Shown here piece by piece: positions 1 through 8,292 of a DNA stretch of 34,759 nucleotides; within the stretch, counting starts at the first letter, position 1; each line of letters opens with the position of its first letter. The DNA comes from Balneolaceae bacterium (GTDB lineage: Bacteria; Bacteroidota; Rhodothermia; Balneolales; Balneolaceae), in assembly GCA_007135335.1 (NCBI GenBank), contig SLJB01000103.1, forward strand, positions 1 to 34,759, written 5' to 3'. The position numbers were made by a program, and so were the translations under genes. The notes under the pieces are model-generated. The model saw only the letters and a list, made by a program, of their open reading frames with translations. It was not told where the DNA came from and did not search any database.

Positions 1-73
1 TTAAACGTTTTGGAGCTGCCTGGCGGATTGCGGGAAAAATAGCAGCAAGGAGATATGGGTCTGTTCTGTTTCT

Positions 74-119
74 CGCAGAGGTTCGCTGAGGTTGCCGCAG
101 AGGTACGCAGAGAACCTGC
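74..119. repeat. Imperfect tandem repeat of about 23 bp
   Basis: Two adjacent units, 74-95 and 96-119, share a CGCAGAGGT(T/A)CGC(T/A)GAG core. They lie in the gene-poor first 246 bases, downstream of the minus-strand lipoprotein gene. The motif resembles short CGCAGAGG-rich intergenic repeats dispersed in some environmental genomes; only one locus is visible here. The rest of 1-246 holds nothing I can assign. Confidence 0.45.
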
Positions 120-246
120 GCTTATTTTTTTTACTTCGTAGTGGTAAAGGAGTTCAGTGAAGCACACATCTTTTTCCCGCGAATCGAGACTCAGTGAGTA
201 GAATAGAAATTATTTTTATGCTGCAAAAAATTATTGCTAAATGGTT

Positions 247-1794
247 TTACCAGCGATTCCAGATCTCCGGTCCCATAGTTCTGTCTTCACGTATAAGTGC
301 CCGTATTTCGCCGTTGGTTACACCGCAATTTCCATCAGACCAGGCACGGTTTAAAGTTCCGTCTGAATTTCTCCAGTGTGCTACGTTTGTGTTTTCAATA
401 AACTGATGATTGCCACAGGGTGACGAGTATTCAGCGGAGTAATAAGCCACATTACTTGCAGACCACTGCCGGCTGTACATCATATTACCTTCAACTTTAA
501 TGTGAGTGCCGCTTGCAATACCAATACCCACCTGGCCCGGGTCTACTCCAATATTTCCAATAGCTTCCTGATAGCTTCCGGTGGCATCGGCAAGCATAAT
601 AAACGAACCCGAATTCGATTCGCTATGTCCTCTGGCCCTGTTGTTGTTTACCTGGATGGGGTCATCCGCCGTTCCGTTCGACATATACAGGTTAATCCAG
701 TCCTCAAGAGGTGCCCGCCCTGTCTGTTCGGTGTGCTCCATTGAATTTCTGTTGATGCGAATACCTGTCCCGTTGCACTTATCGCACTGGAAAAAATTGC
801 GGCCCGAGTTCAAAGCCCTGTTGCCGGATACAACCAGTGGCCCGTTGCTGTCTCTGAACCGGATTCCGGATGCCGCGTTTTCTATGTAAGAATCACGTAC
901 CAGAATATTCTCTGAGTTATGAAACATCACGGCACCAAACTCCTGACCATGCTTATCTGTTGCGATATTTCTGAATTCAGTGTACCGAATATTCGTGTGT
1001 ACACTTCGGGTTGAGTAGATTCCATGATCTGTGTAGTTCTGAATCTGAAGACGTGTAATGGTATTGTTATTTAGTCCGCCACTGAAAGCGCGTTCCCGGC
1101 TCTTTTCTCCATCCAATACAGCAGTTCCAACTCCTATCCATGAATTTCCATCTTTCGATGATTCAATCATTTGACCCGTGTGCGTGCCTTCAAGGATAAA
1201 AAATGTGGTTCCTGCAGGGCAGCTCAGATTGGCCACATTCAGATTCTCACCCGGAGATAACCACACCTGATTTCCACGCATGTTGAACAGTTCACTGCAA
1301 ACCTCGGAAAGATTATTTTCATTAAAATTGAGAAGAATTTGCTTGATATCTTCCGTTGATAGTTTAATGTTTTCAGATTCATCTGATGTTGAAGCCTGAA
1401 TGATTCTTCGGCTTTGAGTGCGATGGTTTGCTTCTGAGATATTCCGGGGATTCCTGCTCAACGCAGAAGATGGGTCAGCTAATCTTTCAAATGTTTCAGC
1501 GCTGTAGGCTTTAGAGTGAATGACTGCGCTTAATATCGGGGCGCCTAAGGAAGCCACCTCACCGCTGCTCATACCCCTGATGCGCGAAGCCCGCATGCCG
1601 CGGGCGCGGTTAACCATATTCGTAAAATTGGTTGAGATTTCAGCCACTGTACCCTCCACTATTTCGGGGGCATCAGCTGAGCCCGCCTGCTCGGTTTCGC
1701 CGGATTCACCCTGAAGGGCAAGTTCAATTATGGTACAGCTGCCTGCAAGCACGATGATAAGACCGAATAGCAGCAAAATTTTAAGTCGCATCAT
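247..1794 (-). CDS. Lipoprotein with right-handed parallel beta-helix domain
   Basis: A 515-residue exported protein. The N-terminus is a lipoprotein signal: basic MMRLK, a hydrophobic stretch and a lipobox ending LAGSC (Cys20). A low-complexity linker follows. From about residue 190 the protein is a series of short strands rich in Asn, Gly and Ile/Val (for example around GIYSTRSVHTNIRYTEFRN and NILVRDSYIENAASGIRF), the pattern of pectate-lyase/NosD-like parallel beta-helices, which often bind or cleave polysaccharide. A CxxC pair (QCDKC) sits in the helix. I see no catalytic signature, so enzyme or adhesin cannot be decided. Two ATGs are adjacent; an AGAGG lies just upstream of the first. 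It is transcribed away from yebC, so 1795-2015 is a divergent promoter region. Confidence 0.75.
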   Translation of the reverse strand: MMRLKILLLFGLIIVLAGSCTIIELALQGESGETEQAGSADAPEIVEGTVAEISTNFTNMVNRARGMRASRIRGMSSGEVASLGAPILSAVIHSKAYSAETFERLADPSSALSRNPRNISEANHRTQSRRIIQASTSDESENIKLSTEDIKQILLNFNENNLSEVCSELFNMRGNQVWLSPGENLNVANLSCPAGTTFFILEGTHTGQMIESSKDGNSWIGVGTAVLDGEKSRERAFSGGLNNNTITRLQIQNYTDHGIYSTRSVHTNIRYTEFRNIATDKHGQEFGAVMFHNSENILVRDSYIENAASGIRFRDSNGPLVVSGNRALNSGRNFFQCDKCNGTGIRINRNSMEHTEQTGRAPLEDWINLYMSNGTADDPIQVNNNRARGHSESNSGSFIMLADATGSYQEAIGNIGVDPGQVGIGIASGTHIKVEGNMMYSRQWSASNVAYYSAEYSSPCGNHQFIENTNVAHWRNSDGTLNRAWSDGNCGVTNGEIRALIREDRTMGPEIWNRW

Positions 1795-1968
1795 AAAACC
1801 TCTGAATAATTGAGTTTAAATAGAATTATCAACTTATTGCCTGCACTCATGAAGTGCAACAGGTTGTTGTTTTATAACGTGAGTTGGCATGCAGGGTTTC
1901 GCATATATGAAAACCGACGGCTTTTTAATTTGAGGCTGATCCCGTTAGGGGAAATTTATCATTTCCTG

Positions 1969-1976
1969 TATATTTG
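1969..1976 (+). promoter_or_regulatory. Possible -7 element for yebC
   Basis: TATATTTG matches the Bacteroidota-type -7 consensus TAnnTTTG and lies 40 bases before the yebC ATG, in the 220-base divergent gap. No convincing TTTG -33 box is seen at the expected spacing, so this is only a candidate. Confidence 0.25.
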
Positions 1977-2015
1977 GGATTGTTTTATTTTTCAAAAAAT
2001 TGAGTACAGAATACC

Positions 2016-2777
2016 ATGGCAGGACATTCCAAATGGGCGAATATAAAACATCGCAAAGCTCGCGAAGATGCCAAGCGATCGAAAGCGTTTACAAAACACA
2101 TCCGCGAAATAACAGTTGCGGCGCGTGAGGGAGGGGGAGATCCCGATGCAAACCCGCGATTGTCACTTGCTATACAGAATGCGAAATCTGTGAATCTGCC
2201 TAAAGACAATATTGAGCGAGCCATCAAAAAAGGAACGGGTGAGCTGGATGATGGTTCCGGAAACTATGAAGAAGTTACATACGAAGGGTATGGCCCCGGA
2301 GGTATAGCCTACTTTATTGAGGCAACAAGCAACAACCTGAACCGTACAGTTGGCGAAATCCGATATCTTTTCAACAAGCATGGCGGCAATCTGGGGACAG
2401 ACGGATCTGTAGCCTACCTGTTTGAGCAGAAAGGAGCCATAAAAATAAACAGCGAAGGCCTCGATGCTGAAGAGGTGATGCTGATGGCAATTGATGCCGG
2501 CGCCGATGATGTGGAGATTGAGGAGGAGTTTATCGAAGTGTTTACAGCCCGTGAGAAATTAATATCGGTACGTAAGCAACTTGAAGAGCAGGGAATAGAA
2601 ATAGAATCGGCTGAACTTCAGCGCATACCAATGACGGAGGTATCGGCCGATCCGGAAATAGCAGAGAAAAACCTGAAACTAATGGACCTTTTCGATGAGA
2701 ATGATGATGTATCAAATGTATTTACTAATCTCAGTCTTGATGATGAAACACTCGCACTGATCGAACAAAAATCCTGA
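2016..2777 (+). CDS. yebC: YebC/PmpR family regulatory protein
   Basis: A full-length 253-residue member of the TACO1/YebC family. It opens with the near-invariant MAGHSKWANIKHRK, then SKAFTKHIREI, DANPRLSLAIQNAKSVNLPKDNIERAIKKG and YEGYGPGG, covering all three domains. Family members have been described as DNA-binding regulators and, more recently, as translation factors that relieve ribosome stalling on proline-rich stretches. It is cytoplasmic. The expected neighbour ruvC is absent; batC follows after 66 bases, so the two may be cotranscribed. The ATG at 2016 is fixed by the conserved N-terminus. Confidence 0.95.
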   Translation: MAGHSKWANIKHRKAREDAKRSKAFTKHIREITVAAREGGGDPDANPRLSLAIQNAKSVNLPKDNIERAIKKGTGELDDGSGNYEEVTYEGYGPGGIAYFIEATSNNLNRTVGEIRYLFNKHGGNLGTDGSVAYLFEQKGAIKINSEGLDAEEVMLMAIDAGADDVEIEEEFIEVFTAREKLISVRKQLEEQGIEIESAELQRIPMTEVSADPEIAEKNLKLMDLFDENDDVSNVFTNLSLDDETLALIEQKS

Positions 2778-2799
2778 ACCTATATATACTCGCAGTGGT

Positions 2800-2822
2800 A
2801 ATCAGACGTTAGAGATCTGATT
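2800..2822 (+). other. Small hairpin between yebC and batC
   Basis: AATCAGA at 2800-2806 pairs with TCTGATT at 2816-2822 (7 bp, 9-nt loop). No T-tract follows, so it may be a weak processing or attenuation structure rather than a terminator. It ends 21 bases before the batC start. Confidence 0.3.
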
Positions 2823-2843
2823 GAAATCAATGAATCCGGCACC

Positions 2844-3539
2844 ATGAGAATTTTGATCTACTTCATTTTAGCTCTGTTTTTAACAGCATCTGCAGTAAAC
2901 GATGCACGTAAAGCCAATGCTGCATTCGAAAGAGGAAATTACGCCGAGGCTGTTCAGCTCTACAGGCAGGCTATAGAGCAGGATCCGGACAATGCAAAGC
3001 TCCATTTTAATCTTGGCAGTGCACTGAATCAGCTGGGGCAGAAAGACGAAGCTTCTGAAGCCTACAGCCGTTTTACTGAATTGACAGACTCGCCGCTGGA
3101 TCAGTCGCTTGCAGATTACAATATGGGCAGAATGCTGGCTGATGATGAAAATTATGAAGAGGCATTAGACTACTTCCGTAATGCACTCAGAAATAACCCC
3201 GCTGATGAAGATGCAAGGCATAATTTTGAGCTGGCTCTCAAAAGGCAGCAGCAGGATCAGGAGGAGCAGCCCGAAGATGAATCAGGTGGTGAGGGCGGTG
3301 ATGATGACCAGGAACAGGATCCGGACAGTGATCAGGATCAGGATCCTCAGCAAGACCAGCAGCCCGATTCTCCTCAGGATCAGCAAGGTGACGGGGAACA
3401 GCAGCCACAACCGCTCGATATGAGTCCCGAAGAAGCCCGGAATATACTCGATGCGCTTGAACAGCTTGAGCGAGAACTCCTTGAAAACCGCAAAAAAGAA
3501 TCAACTAGCCCCCCTTCCCGAAATGAGAAAGACTGGTAG
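2844..3539 (+). CDS. batC: BatC-like TPR protein
   Basis: A 231-residue exported protein. A short hydrophobic signal (residues 1-17) is followed by about three tetratricopeptide repeats (residues 20-125; ANAAFERGNYAEAVQLYRQA, LHFNLGSALNQLGQKDEA, ADYNMGRMLADDENYEEALD). Next comes a very acidic Asp/Gln/Pro linker (about 130-190), a predicted helix and a C-terminal KDW, which is typical of BatC. TPRs mediate protein-protein contacts; Bat proteins are thought to form a periplasmic/inner-membrane complex linked to oxidative or envelope stress tolerance. It overlaps batD, whose probable ATG (3523) lies inside its last codons. BatA, BatB and MoxR are not upstream. Confidence 0.85.
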   Translation: MRILIYFILALFLTASAVNDARKANAAFERGNYAEAVQLYRQAIEQDPDNAKLHFNLGSALNQLGQKDEASEAYSRFTELTDSPLDQSLADYNMGRMLADDENYEEALDYFRNALRNNPADEDARHNFELALKRQQQDQEEQPEDESGGEGGDDDQEQDPDSDQDQDPQQDQQPDSPQDQQGDGEQQPQPLDMSPEEARNILDALEQLERELLENRKKESTSPPSRNEKDW

Positions 3540-5307
3540 TTCAGGGTTGAAACGTTCTGTAATACTGCTCAGCTGCATGCTTGCCTTTTTTAAGGCAGAT
3601 GTTGCCGTTGCGCAGGATTTTCAGCTGCAGGCCACAGTTTCGGAAAGCCGTATTTTTATTGGCGAACAATTTTCTCTGGATGTGGAGGTAACCGGGTCAT
3701 CCATGAGGGATGTTGGACTACCGGTAATTCCGACAATTGACGGTGTTCGCATTTTATCATCCACTCCCTCCAGAAGTACAAGTATTTCAATAGTGAACGG
3801 GCGCACTACCACATCAACTACATACTCGTTCAATCTGATTGCACGCGAAGCCGGGCAGTTCACTATACCACCTGTCCGTATTTCCATCGATGGTGAGGAG
3901 CGAGCCACAAATGCCATAAATATTGAAATTCTTGAACGCGGGCAACTCACGGAAGATGGCAGCAGACAGCGTCCTGATATCTATCTTGAAGTTGCAGTTG
4001 ATGAGCGAAATCCTGTGCCGGGGCAGCAGATTGTGGCAAGTTTGAAACTCTATTTCAGGCAGGGCATTGAAGTAACGTCTTTTCAGCCTTCGGCGGGCTG
4101 GCGCACTGATGGATTTTGGAAAGAGGAGCTTCAAAACATCCGGCAGCCTGAAGCCGAAACTGTAATTATTGATGGCGTGCGGTACCGAACCGCCACACTG
4201 ATGAGTTATGCACTTTTCCCATCCAGAAGCGGGGAGCTTACGCTATCAGAGTTTCCGATGAGTGTTGGAGTGCGAACGCAGCCTTCACGTAACGACCCGT
4301 TTGGAAGCTTTTTTGGATCAGGAGGCAATCAGAGAAGAGTATCCATCGAGTCTGAACCGGTAGTACTAAATGTAAGGCCTCTTCCGGATGCAGAAAATGC
4401 CGTAACCATAAATGCAGTTGGAGATCTCAGAGTTGAGCGCCGGCTGTCTGACAGGGAAGTCATTACCGGTGAGTCGATTGAATTGATTACAAAAGTTGAA
4501 GGAGCGGGAAATATTCCGCTTATTCGTAAACCTGAGTATCAGTTACCCGACGGCCTTGAACTGTACACACCGCAGGAGAGCAGTAATGTTGAACGGAGGG
4601 GCCTTACCATTCGCGGTGAGAAAACGTTTACAGAACTGATGGCTGCTCGTGCACCCGGAACCTATAGTATACCGGCTGAAAGGGTTGCTGTTTTTGATCC
4701 GCAGAGCCGACGCTATCGGTTCGTGAATCTGCCTGAATTGCGATTTGAAGCGCTGCCTTCTCAAGGCGGACAAATTGCGCAGGTTTCACTTCCATCGGCG
4801 AGGCTGCAACCGGTTACCGGTCTTGCTGTTTGGAGCAATAGCCAGTCCGGTTCCATATTCAGCAGGTTCTGGTTTTGGCTTTTGCTGATGATTCCCGGTG
4901 CTGTTTTGGTTGGTGCTTACATCAAACGAAAAGAGGTCAGGCGGCTTGAAACAGACATTGATTTTTCGAGAAAGTTCTATGCTGAAGAGAATGCGCTCAA
5001 AAAGTGTGCAATTGCCCGGAACCTGGTAGACAATAATGATGCCAAAGAGATATACGGCACGCTCCACGATGCTCTGCACAGTTTTGTGGCAGACAGCCTT
5101 TCCCTGCCACTTGCAGGACTTTCTGATAAGGAACTTCTTGAACGGGCATCCGGTAAAGGATTGAACAGCGAACTTTTGAGCAGAACCCGGATGCTGCTTG
5201 ATAAATGTGCTACAATCAGGTACGCGCCCACCGGTTCAAAATCCGATTTCCGTCAGGATATTATCAAAACGGAAGAGTTAATCAATGAATTGAAGGAGAG
5301 TATTTGA
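3523..5307 (+). CDS. batD: BatD family protein
   Basis: The reading frame is open from 3451, but the ATG at 3523 is chosen because it gives a proper signal peptide (MRKTG..LKRSVILLSCMLAFFKADVAVAQ) and only a 17-base overlap with batC. The protein is about 594 residues. After the signal come beta-rich Ig-like segments typical of BatD (YSFNLIAREAGQFTIPPVRISIDG, GVRYRTATLMSYALFPSRSGEL). A single membrane helix near residues 445-465 (FWFWLLLMIPGAVLVGAYIKR) precedes a helical cytoplasmic tail of about 130 residues. It sits between batC and batE in a tightly coupled operon. The role is inferred from the Bacteroides aerotolerance cluster; the biochemical function is unknown. Confidence 0.88.
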   Translation: MRKTGSSGLKRSVILLSCMLAFFKADVAVAQDFQLQATVSESRIFIGEQFSLDVEVTGSSMRDVGLPVIPTIDGVRILSSTPSRSTSISIVNGRTTTSTTYSFNLIAREAGQFTIPPVRISIDGEERATNAINIEILERGQLTEDGSRQRPDIYLEVAVDERNPVPGQQIVASLKLYFRQGIEVTSFQPSAGWRTDGFWKEELQNIRQPEAETVIIDGVRYRTATLMSYALFPSRSGELTLSEFPMSVGVRTQPSRNDPFGSFFGSGGNQRRVSIESEPVVLNVRPLPDAENAVTINAVGDLRVERRLSDREVITGESIELITKVEGAGNIPLIRKPEYQLPDGLELYTPQESSNVERRGLTIRGEKTFTELMAARAPGTYSIPAERVAVFDPQSRRYRFVNLPELRFEALPSQGGQIAQVSLPSARLQPVTGLAVWSNSQSGSIFSRFWFWLLLMIPGAVLVGAYIKRKEVRRLETDIDFSRKFYAEENALKKCAIARNLVDNNDAKEIYGTLHDALHSFVADSLSLPLAGLSDKELLERASGKGLNSELLSRTRMLLDKCATIRYAPTGSKSDFRQDIIKTEELINELKESI

Positions 5308-6068
5308 GTATTCGGGTAATTATTCTGTTTGTCATTTGCTGGTTTTTTATGGTTTCGGGTCTGTTTGCTCAGCAATCCCGTTTTGATGAGGCGAACTCTC
5401 TTCTCGGGGAGAATCAATACCGCGGTGCCATTGAACTATATAAATCTATCGCGGAAGATGGATACGTCTCCGGCGCTCTGTGGCTGAACATGGGAATTGC
5501 ATATTCGCAGATTGATTCGCTTGGAGTGGCAAAATATTACCTGCTTAAAGCAGAAAAATATAGTGAGACAAAAGAATTTGCCCGGGAAAGTCTGGAGGTT
5601 GTGAACGACCGTTTTTCAAGAAGATCTGCAGTTTTACCACCCCTTCCCTGGGATCAGTTTTTTCAGGCGCTGGAAGAGAAGTATGGCGTTTGGGCTATTT
5701 CACTTGCAGCTCTATTCTTACTGTATGGCGGCGTAGCGCTTATTATAGGGTCGTGGTTTCGTAAAGATTTTCGGAAACTTCTTTCAAAATCCGGGTATGG
5801 TATTCTGATCTTATCTGCGCTTCTGTTTTTGGTTGCAATCATAATCAATTATCAGCAAAACAGATATGGTACAGGGGTGATGGTGGAGCGGCAAGTAAAT
5901 GTTCATCGGTTGCCGGGTGAGCAATCTTCCATCATAAGTATTGCCTATGAAGGGTACACAATGCGCGTTGATTTTAAAGAGAGTAAAGTTGAAGAGAATT
6001 GGATGTACGTACGTCTTGAGAATGGCATGTACGGCTGGATCAAAAAAGAGAGTCTGATGGTATTGTGA
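5304..6068 (+). CDS. batE: BatE-like TPR and SH3-domain membrane protein
   Basis: A 254-residue last gene of the Bat operon. The start is a TTG whose TG is shared with the TGA of batD (TTGA overlap); an AAGGAGAG just upstream is one of the few strong ribosome binding sites here and supports this start. A signal peptide (to FAQQ, about residue 23) is followed by one or two TPRs (residues 25-90), then two membrane helices (about 130-150 and 160-185). The C-terminal SH3b-like domain runs from about residue 190 to 254 (VNVHRLPGEQSSIIS ... NWMYVRLENGMYGWIKKESL). It probably acts with BatC and BatD in an envelope complex. The gene stops 14 bases before the convergent GWxTD gene, with no clear terminator. 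Confidence 0.85.
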   Translation: MSIRVIILFVICWFFMVSGLFAQQSRFDEANSLLGENQYRGAIELYKSIAEDGYVSGALWLNMGIAYSQIDSLGVAKYYLLKAEKYSETKEFARESLEVVNDRFSRRSAVLPPLPWDQFFQALEEKYGVWAISLAALFLLYGGVALIIGSWFRKDFRKLLSKSGYGILILSALLFLVAIIINYQQNRYGTGVMVERQVNVHRLPGEQSSIISIAYEGYTMRVDFKESKVEENWMYVRLENGMYGWIKKESLMVL

Positions 6069-6082
6069 GAATTTTCGGCGAA

Positions 6083-8119
6083 TTAATCCATCACCTCAAA
6101 CCGTATTTGCCTCTCTTTTGCCTGGCCTGATTCCATGTCGGAAATATTCACAACCAATTCGTAAAGTCCCGGGTTCAGATTAGCTGTTTCTATTTCCAGA
6201 TCTTCAATTACATGTATCTCCTCATTGGTAAAATTGAGTGTGAGGATAAACTCCGTCTGATCGGTTAACACATTTCCATCCTCATCCACCGGAAAAATTC
6301 GGTATGTGAGTTCAAACTGCGTGAATTGATTTTCCATTCTCTGCAGATTATACACTTCAAAATGGAGTAGTAAAGTCTTGCCGAATGGAACAATCTGGTT
6401 GTTGGCAACCACAAAAGAGAACGGCTCGGTTGAGTAACCTTCACTGTAATATCCCAGAACAAGATCGGCAACTTCGAGCGTATCCGGATGGCTTACGAGC
6501 GGTTTAGGCAATCTGTATTGCAGCCGGTTCCAGCCGCGCAGTTCAGGAGGAAAGGGGGTATTGTTGATGGTTCTTGCATCCGGATCGTAATTCATCAACA
6601 CCACCGATGTAGATTGAAATGCACGATTGGTGTGCCGCACTCTGAACAGAGATTCCGACAACTGCTCACCATTTGGCTGAATGCTGCTTATATCGGGCTG
6701 ATCCTCGTGGGTTTCAGCAATTCTCCAATAGTTATCGTAGGTCTGTATGTTGTGAACAAGTTCATACAGCGGATTCTCCTCCAATATGTTTAATCCATTA
6801 TTTTCGAAATTTCTGCCTCTTGTTCGGTGATAATCAATCATAAAAGCCTCTCTTGGTGCGCTTTCAACATAGGTTAAAAGTATGGGCTGCTGCTCTTCGT
6901 CAAGAAACCGGTAGTGATGCACTTCAAGCGGTATTCGGGTGATGCTCTCCTCGTAGGTTGATTTCTCCCTGTCGATTCGGATGCCGCGCTGACTTACAAG
7001 CTGCTGGCTTTCCGTTCTGAATGCGAGATCCATGCCTCTGAATGCTTCAATGCCCTGGTCAATTACTCGTGTGCGAAGTTCATTGAGGCGATTTTCAAAA
7101 AAAGGATCCACCATTGCAAGCTGTTCGTAATAAATAAGCTGAAGCATCAATGCAGGGGTTATACCGGCGCGGGTAAACTCAATAGAGTCGCCCCGGCGAA
7201 CTCTGTCGGGGTAGTACGCGCGTTCAGGTATAAAATCCTCGAGGCTGGTCTGCATCAAAAACTGATCGTTTCGAACATCAGTACCGAACATGAATAAGAG
7301 TGGTTCGGATTGTACATCGGATAAATTGGTGTAGAACCACACCTCATATTCGGGATACCTGTGAAATTCGTAAATGGCATTTTGCAAGCTGTTGATGATA
7401 TCTTCGTCTTCGCGCGGAAGAATATCATGATACTCAAGGTCATCACCACGTTCTGTGTATTGATGCGCCTGATTTTCGAGCCATGAACGAATGTTGAAAC
7501 TCTGAAGGGTCAGTATTCCGGATCGCTTTCTCTCAGGTTCTCCATAACGAATGTAAATGAGCGCGCGGTCGTCGGTGCCGTATACAGTGTTGTTATTTCG
7601 CGTGAAGTTTTTTCGTGAGTATGCAATTCTTTTCCAATGCTCGATGAGGCGTTCGTTGGTGATTTTGGCCGGTGTGGGGTCTTTTTGTACCCAGTATCCG
7701 CGCATGTCCCGGGTAACTTCGCGATCGCGGCGGGACCACCAATCCATCCACTGCCTGTGAATACCTTCGCCAATGACAGGGCTCATGCGCTCTATTTCCT
7801 GCCTGAGGGCAGCGTGGCTGTCCATACCTTCACCATCACTTATGGCACGCAAATACATTTCTGTGGCAGCCTCATAATAGCTTCTGAGTTCGTGTTCTGT
7901 TACAACACGTATAAACTCAAACCCAATGCGCCCGTCAACACCGCCGTTGCGATCGTATGCTGTGTACCAGATATCCAGAGCGTTAGTAGTATTTCCCCGA
8001 TAGAGTTCGTCCAGCCCTCTTTCAAATGCTCGTTGTGGCTGAGCTTTGAGAACGGAAGCTGCGAGGCTAATGCCTAAAACAGCGAGCAAAAATAGTATGC
8101 GATTACGAGATAAAACCAT
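6083..8119 (-). CDS. GWxTD-domain exported protein
   Basis: A 678-residue protein with a signal peptide (MVLSRNRILFLLAVLGISLAAS..KAQ). The region from about residue 140 (YWVQKDPTPAKITNERLIEHWKR) to 215 matches the GWxTD domain known mainly from the Balneolota/Rhodothermota/Ignavibacteria group. The name-giving motif is degenerate: the equivalent stretch reads VYGTDDRALIYIRYGEP, so the first G and W are replaced. A C-terminal beta-rich region (about 560-678; NLNPGLYELVVNISDMESGQAKERQI) looks like a carbohydrate-binding or Ig-like fold. The domain's function is unknown; surface or periplasmic location is inferred. It is divergent from dnaX across a 173-base gap. Confidence 0.82.
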   Translation of the reverse strand: MVLSRNRILFLLAVLGISLAASVLKAQPQRAFERGLDELYRGNTTNALDIWYTAYDRNGGVDGRIGFEFIRVVTEHELRSYYEAATEMYLRAISDGEGMDSHAALRQEIERMSPVIGEGIHRQWMDWWSRRDREVTRDMRGYWVQKDPTPAKITNERLIEHWKRIAYSRKNFTRNNNTVYGTDDRALIYIRYGEPERKRSGILTLQSFNIRSWLENQAHQYTERGDDLEYHDILPREDEDIINSLQNAIYEFHRYPEYEVWFYTNLSDVQSEPLLFMFGTDVRNDQFLMQTSLEDFIPERAYYPDRVRRGDSIEFTRAGITPALMLQLIYYEQLAMVDPFFENRLNELRTRVIDQGIEAFRGMDLAFRTESQQLVSQRGIRIDREKSTYEESITRIPLEVHHYRFLDEEQQPILLTYVESAPREAFMIDYHRTRGRNFENNGLNILEENPLYELVHNIQTYDNYWRIAETHEDQPDISSIQPNGEQLSESLFRVRHTNRAFQSTSVVLMNYDPDARTINNTPFPPELRGWNRLQYRLPKPLVSHPDTLEVADLVLGYYSEGYSTEPFSFVVANNQIVPFGKTLLLHFEVYNLQRMENQFTQFELTYRIFPVDEDGNVLTDQTEFILTLNFTNEEIHVIEDLEIETANLNPGLYELVVNISDMESGQAKERQIRFEVMD

Positions 8120-8292
8120 CAGACCGGTAAAATTAACGTATTCTGTCGTAAATACAACGGATTAATATATTCAGGAAGTGTTTGCTTCCGTGAATCAAAA
8201 AAAGTGTTTAAGGTTCCAAAAGGAAGATCATTTTTTGTACCTTTAATCATTCCATCAAAAATAACGGATTGTTGCTGAATTAGAAGCAAAAA

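Noticed and set aside
1-89. Possible C-terminal tail of an upstream plus-strand gene (frame 1 ending at 42 or frame 3 ending at 89)
   Set aside because: Both frames are open from the window edge for only 13 to 28 codons, and neither shows a recognisable family, so they cannot be told apart from chance.
3181-3504. Frames on both strands within batC
   Set aside because: They are produced by the repetitive Asp/Gln-coding linker of batC and have low-complexity Arg/Pro-rich translations.
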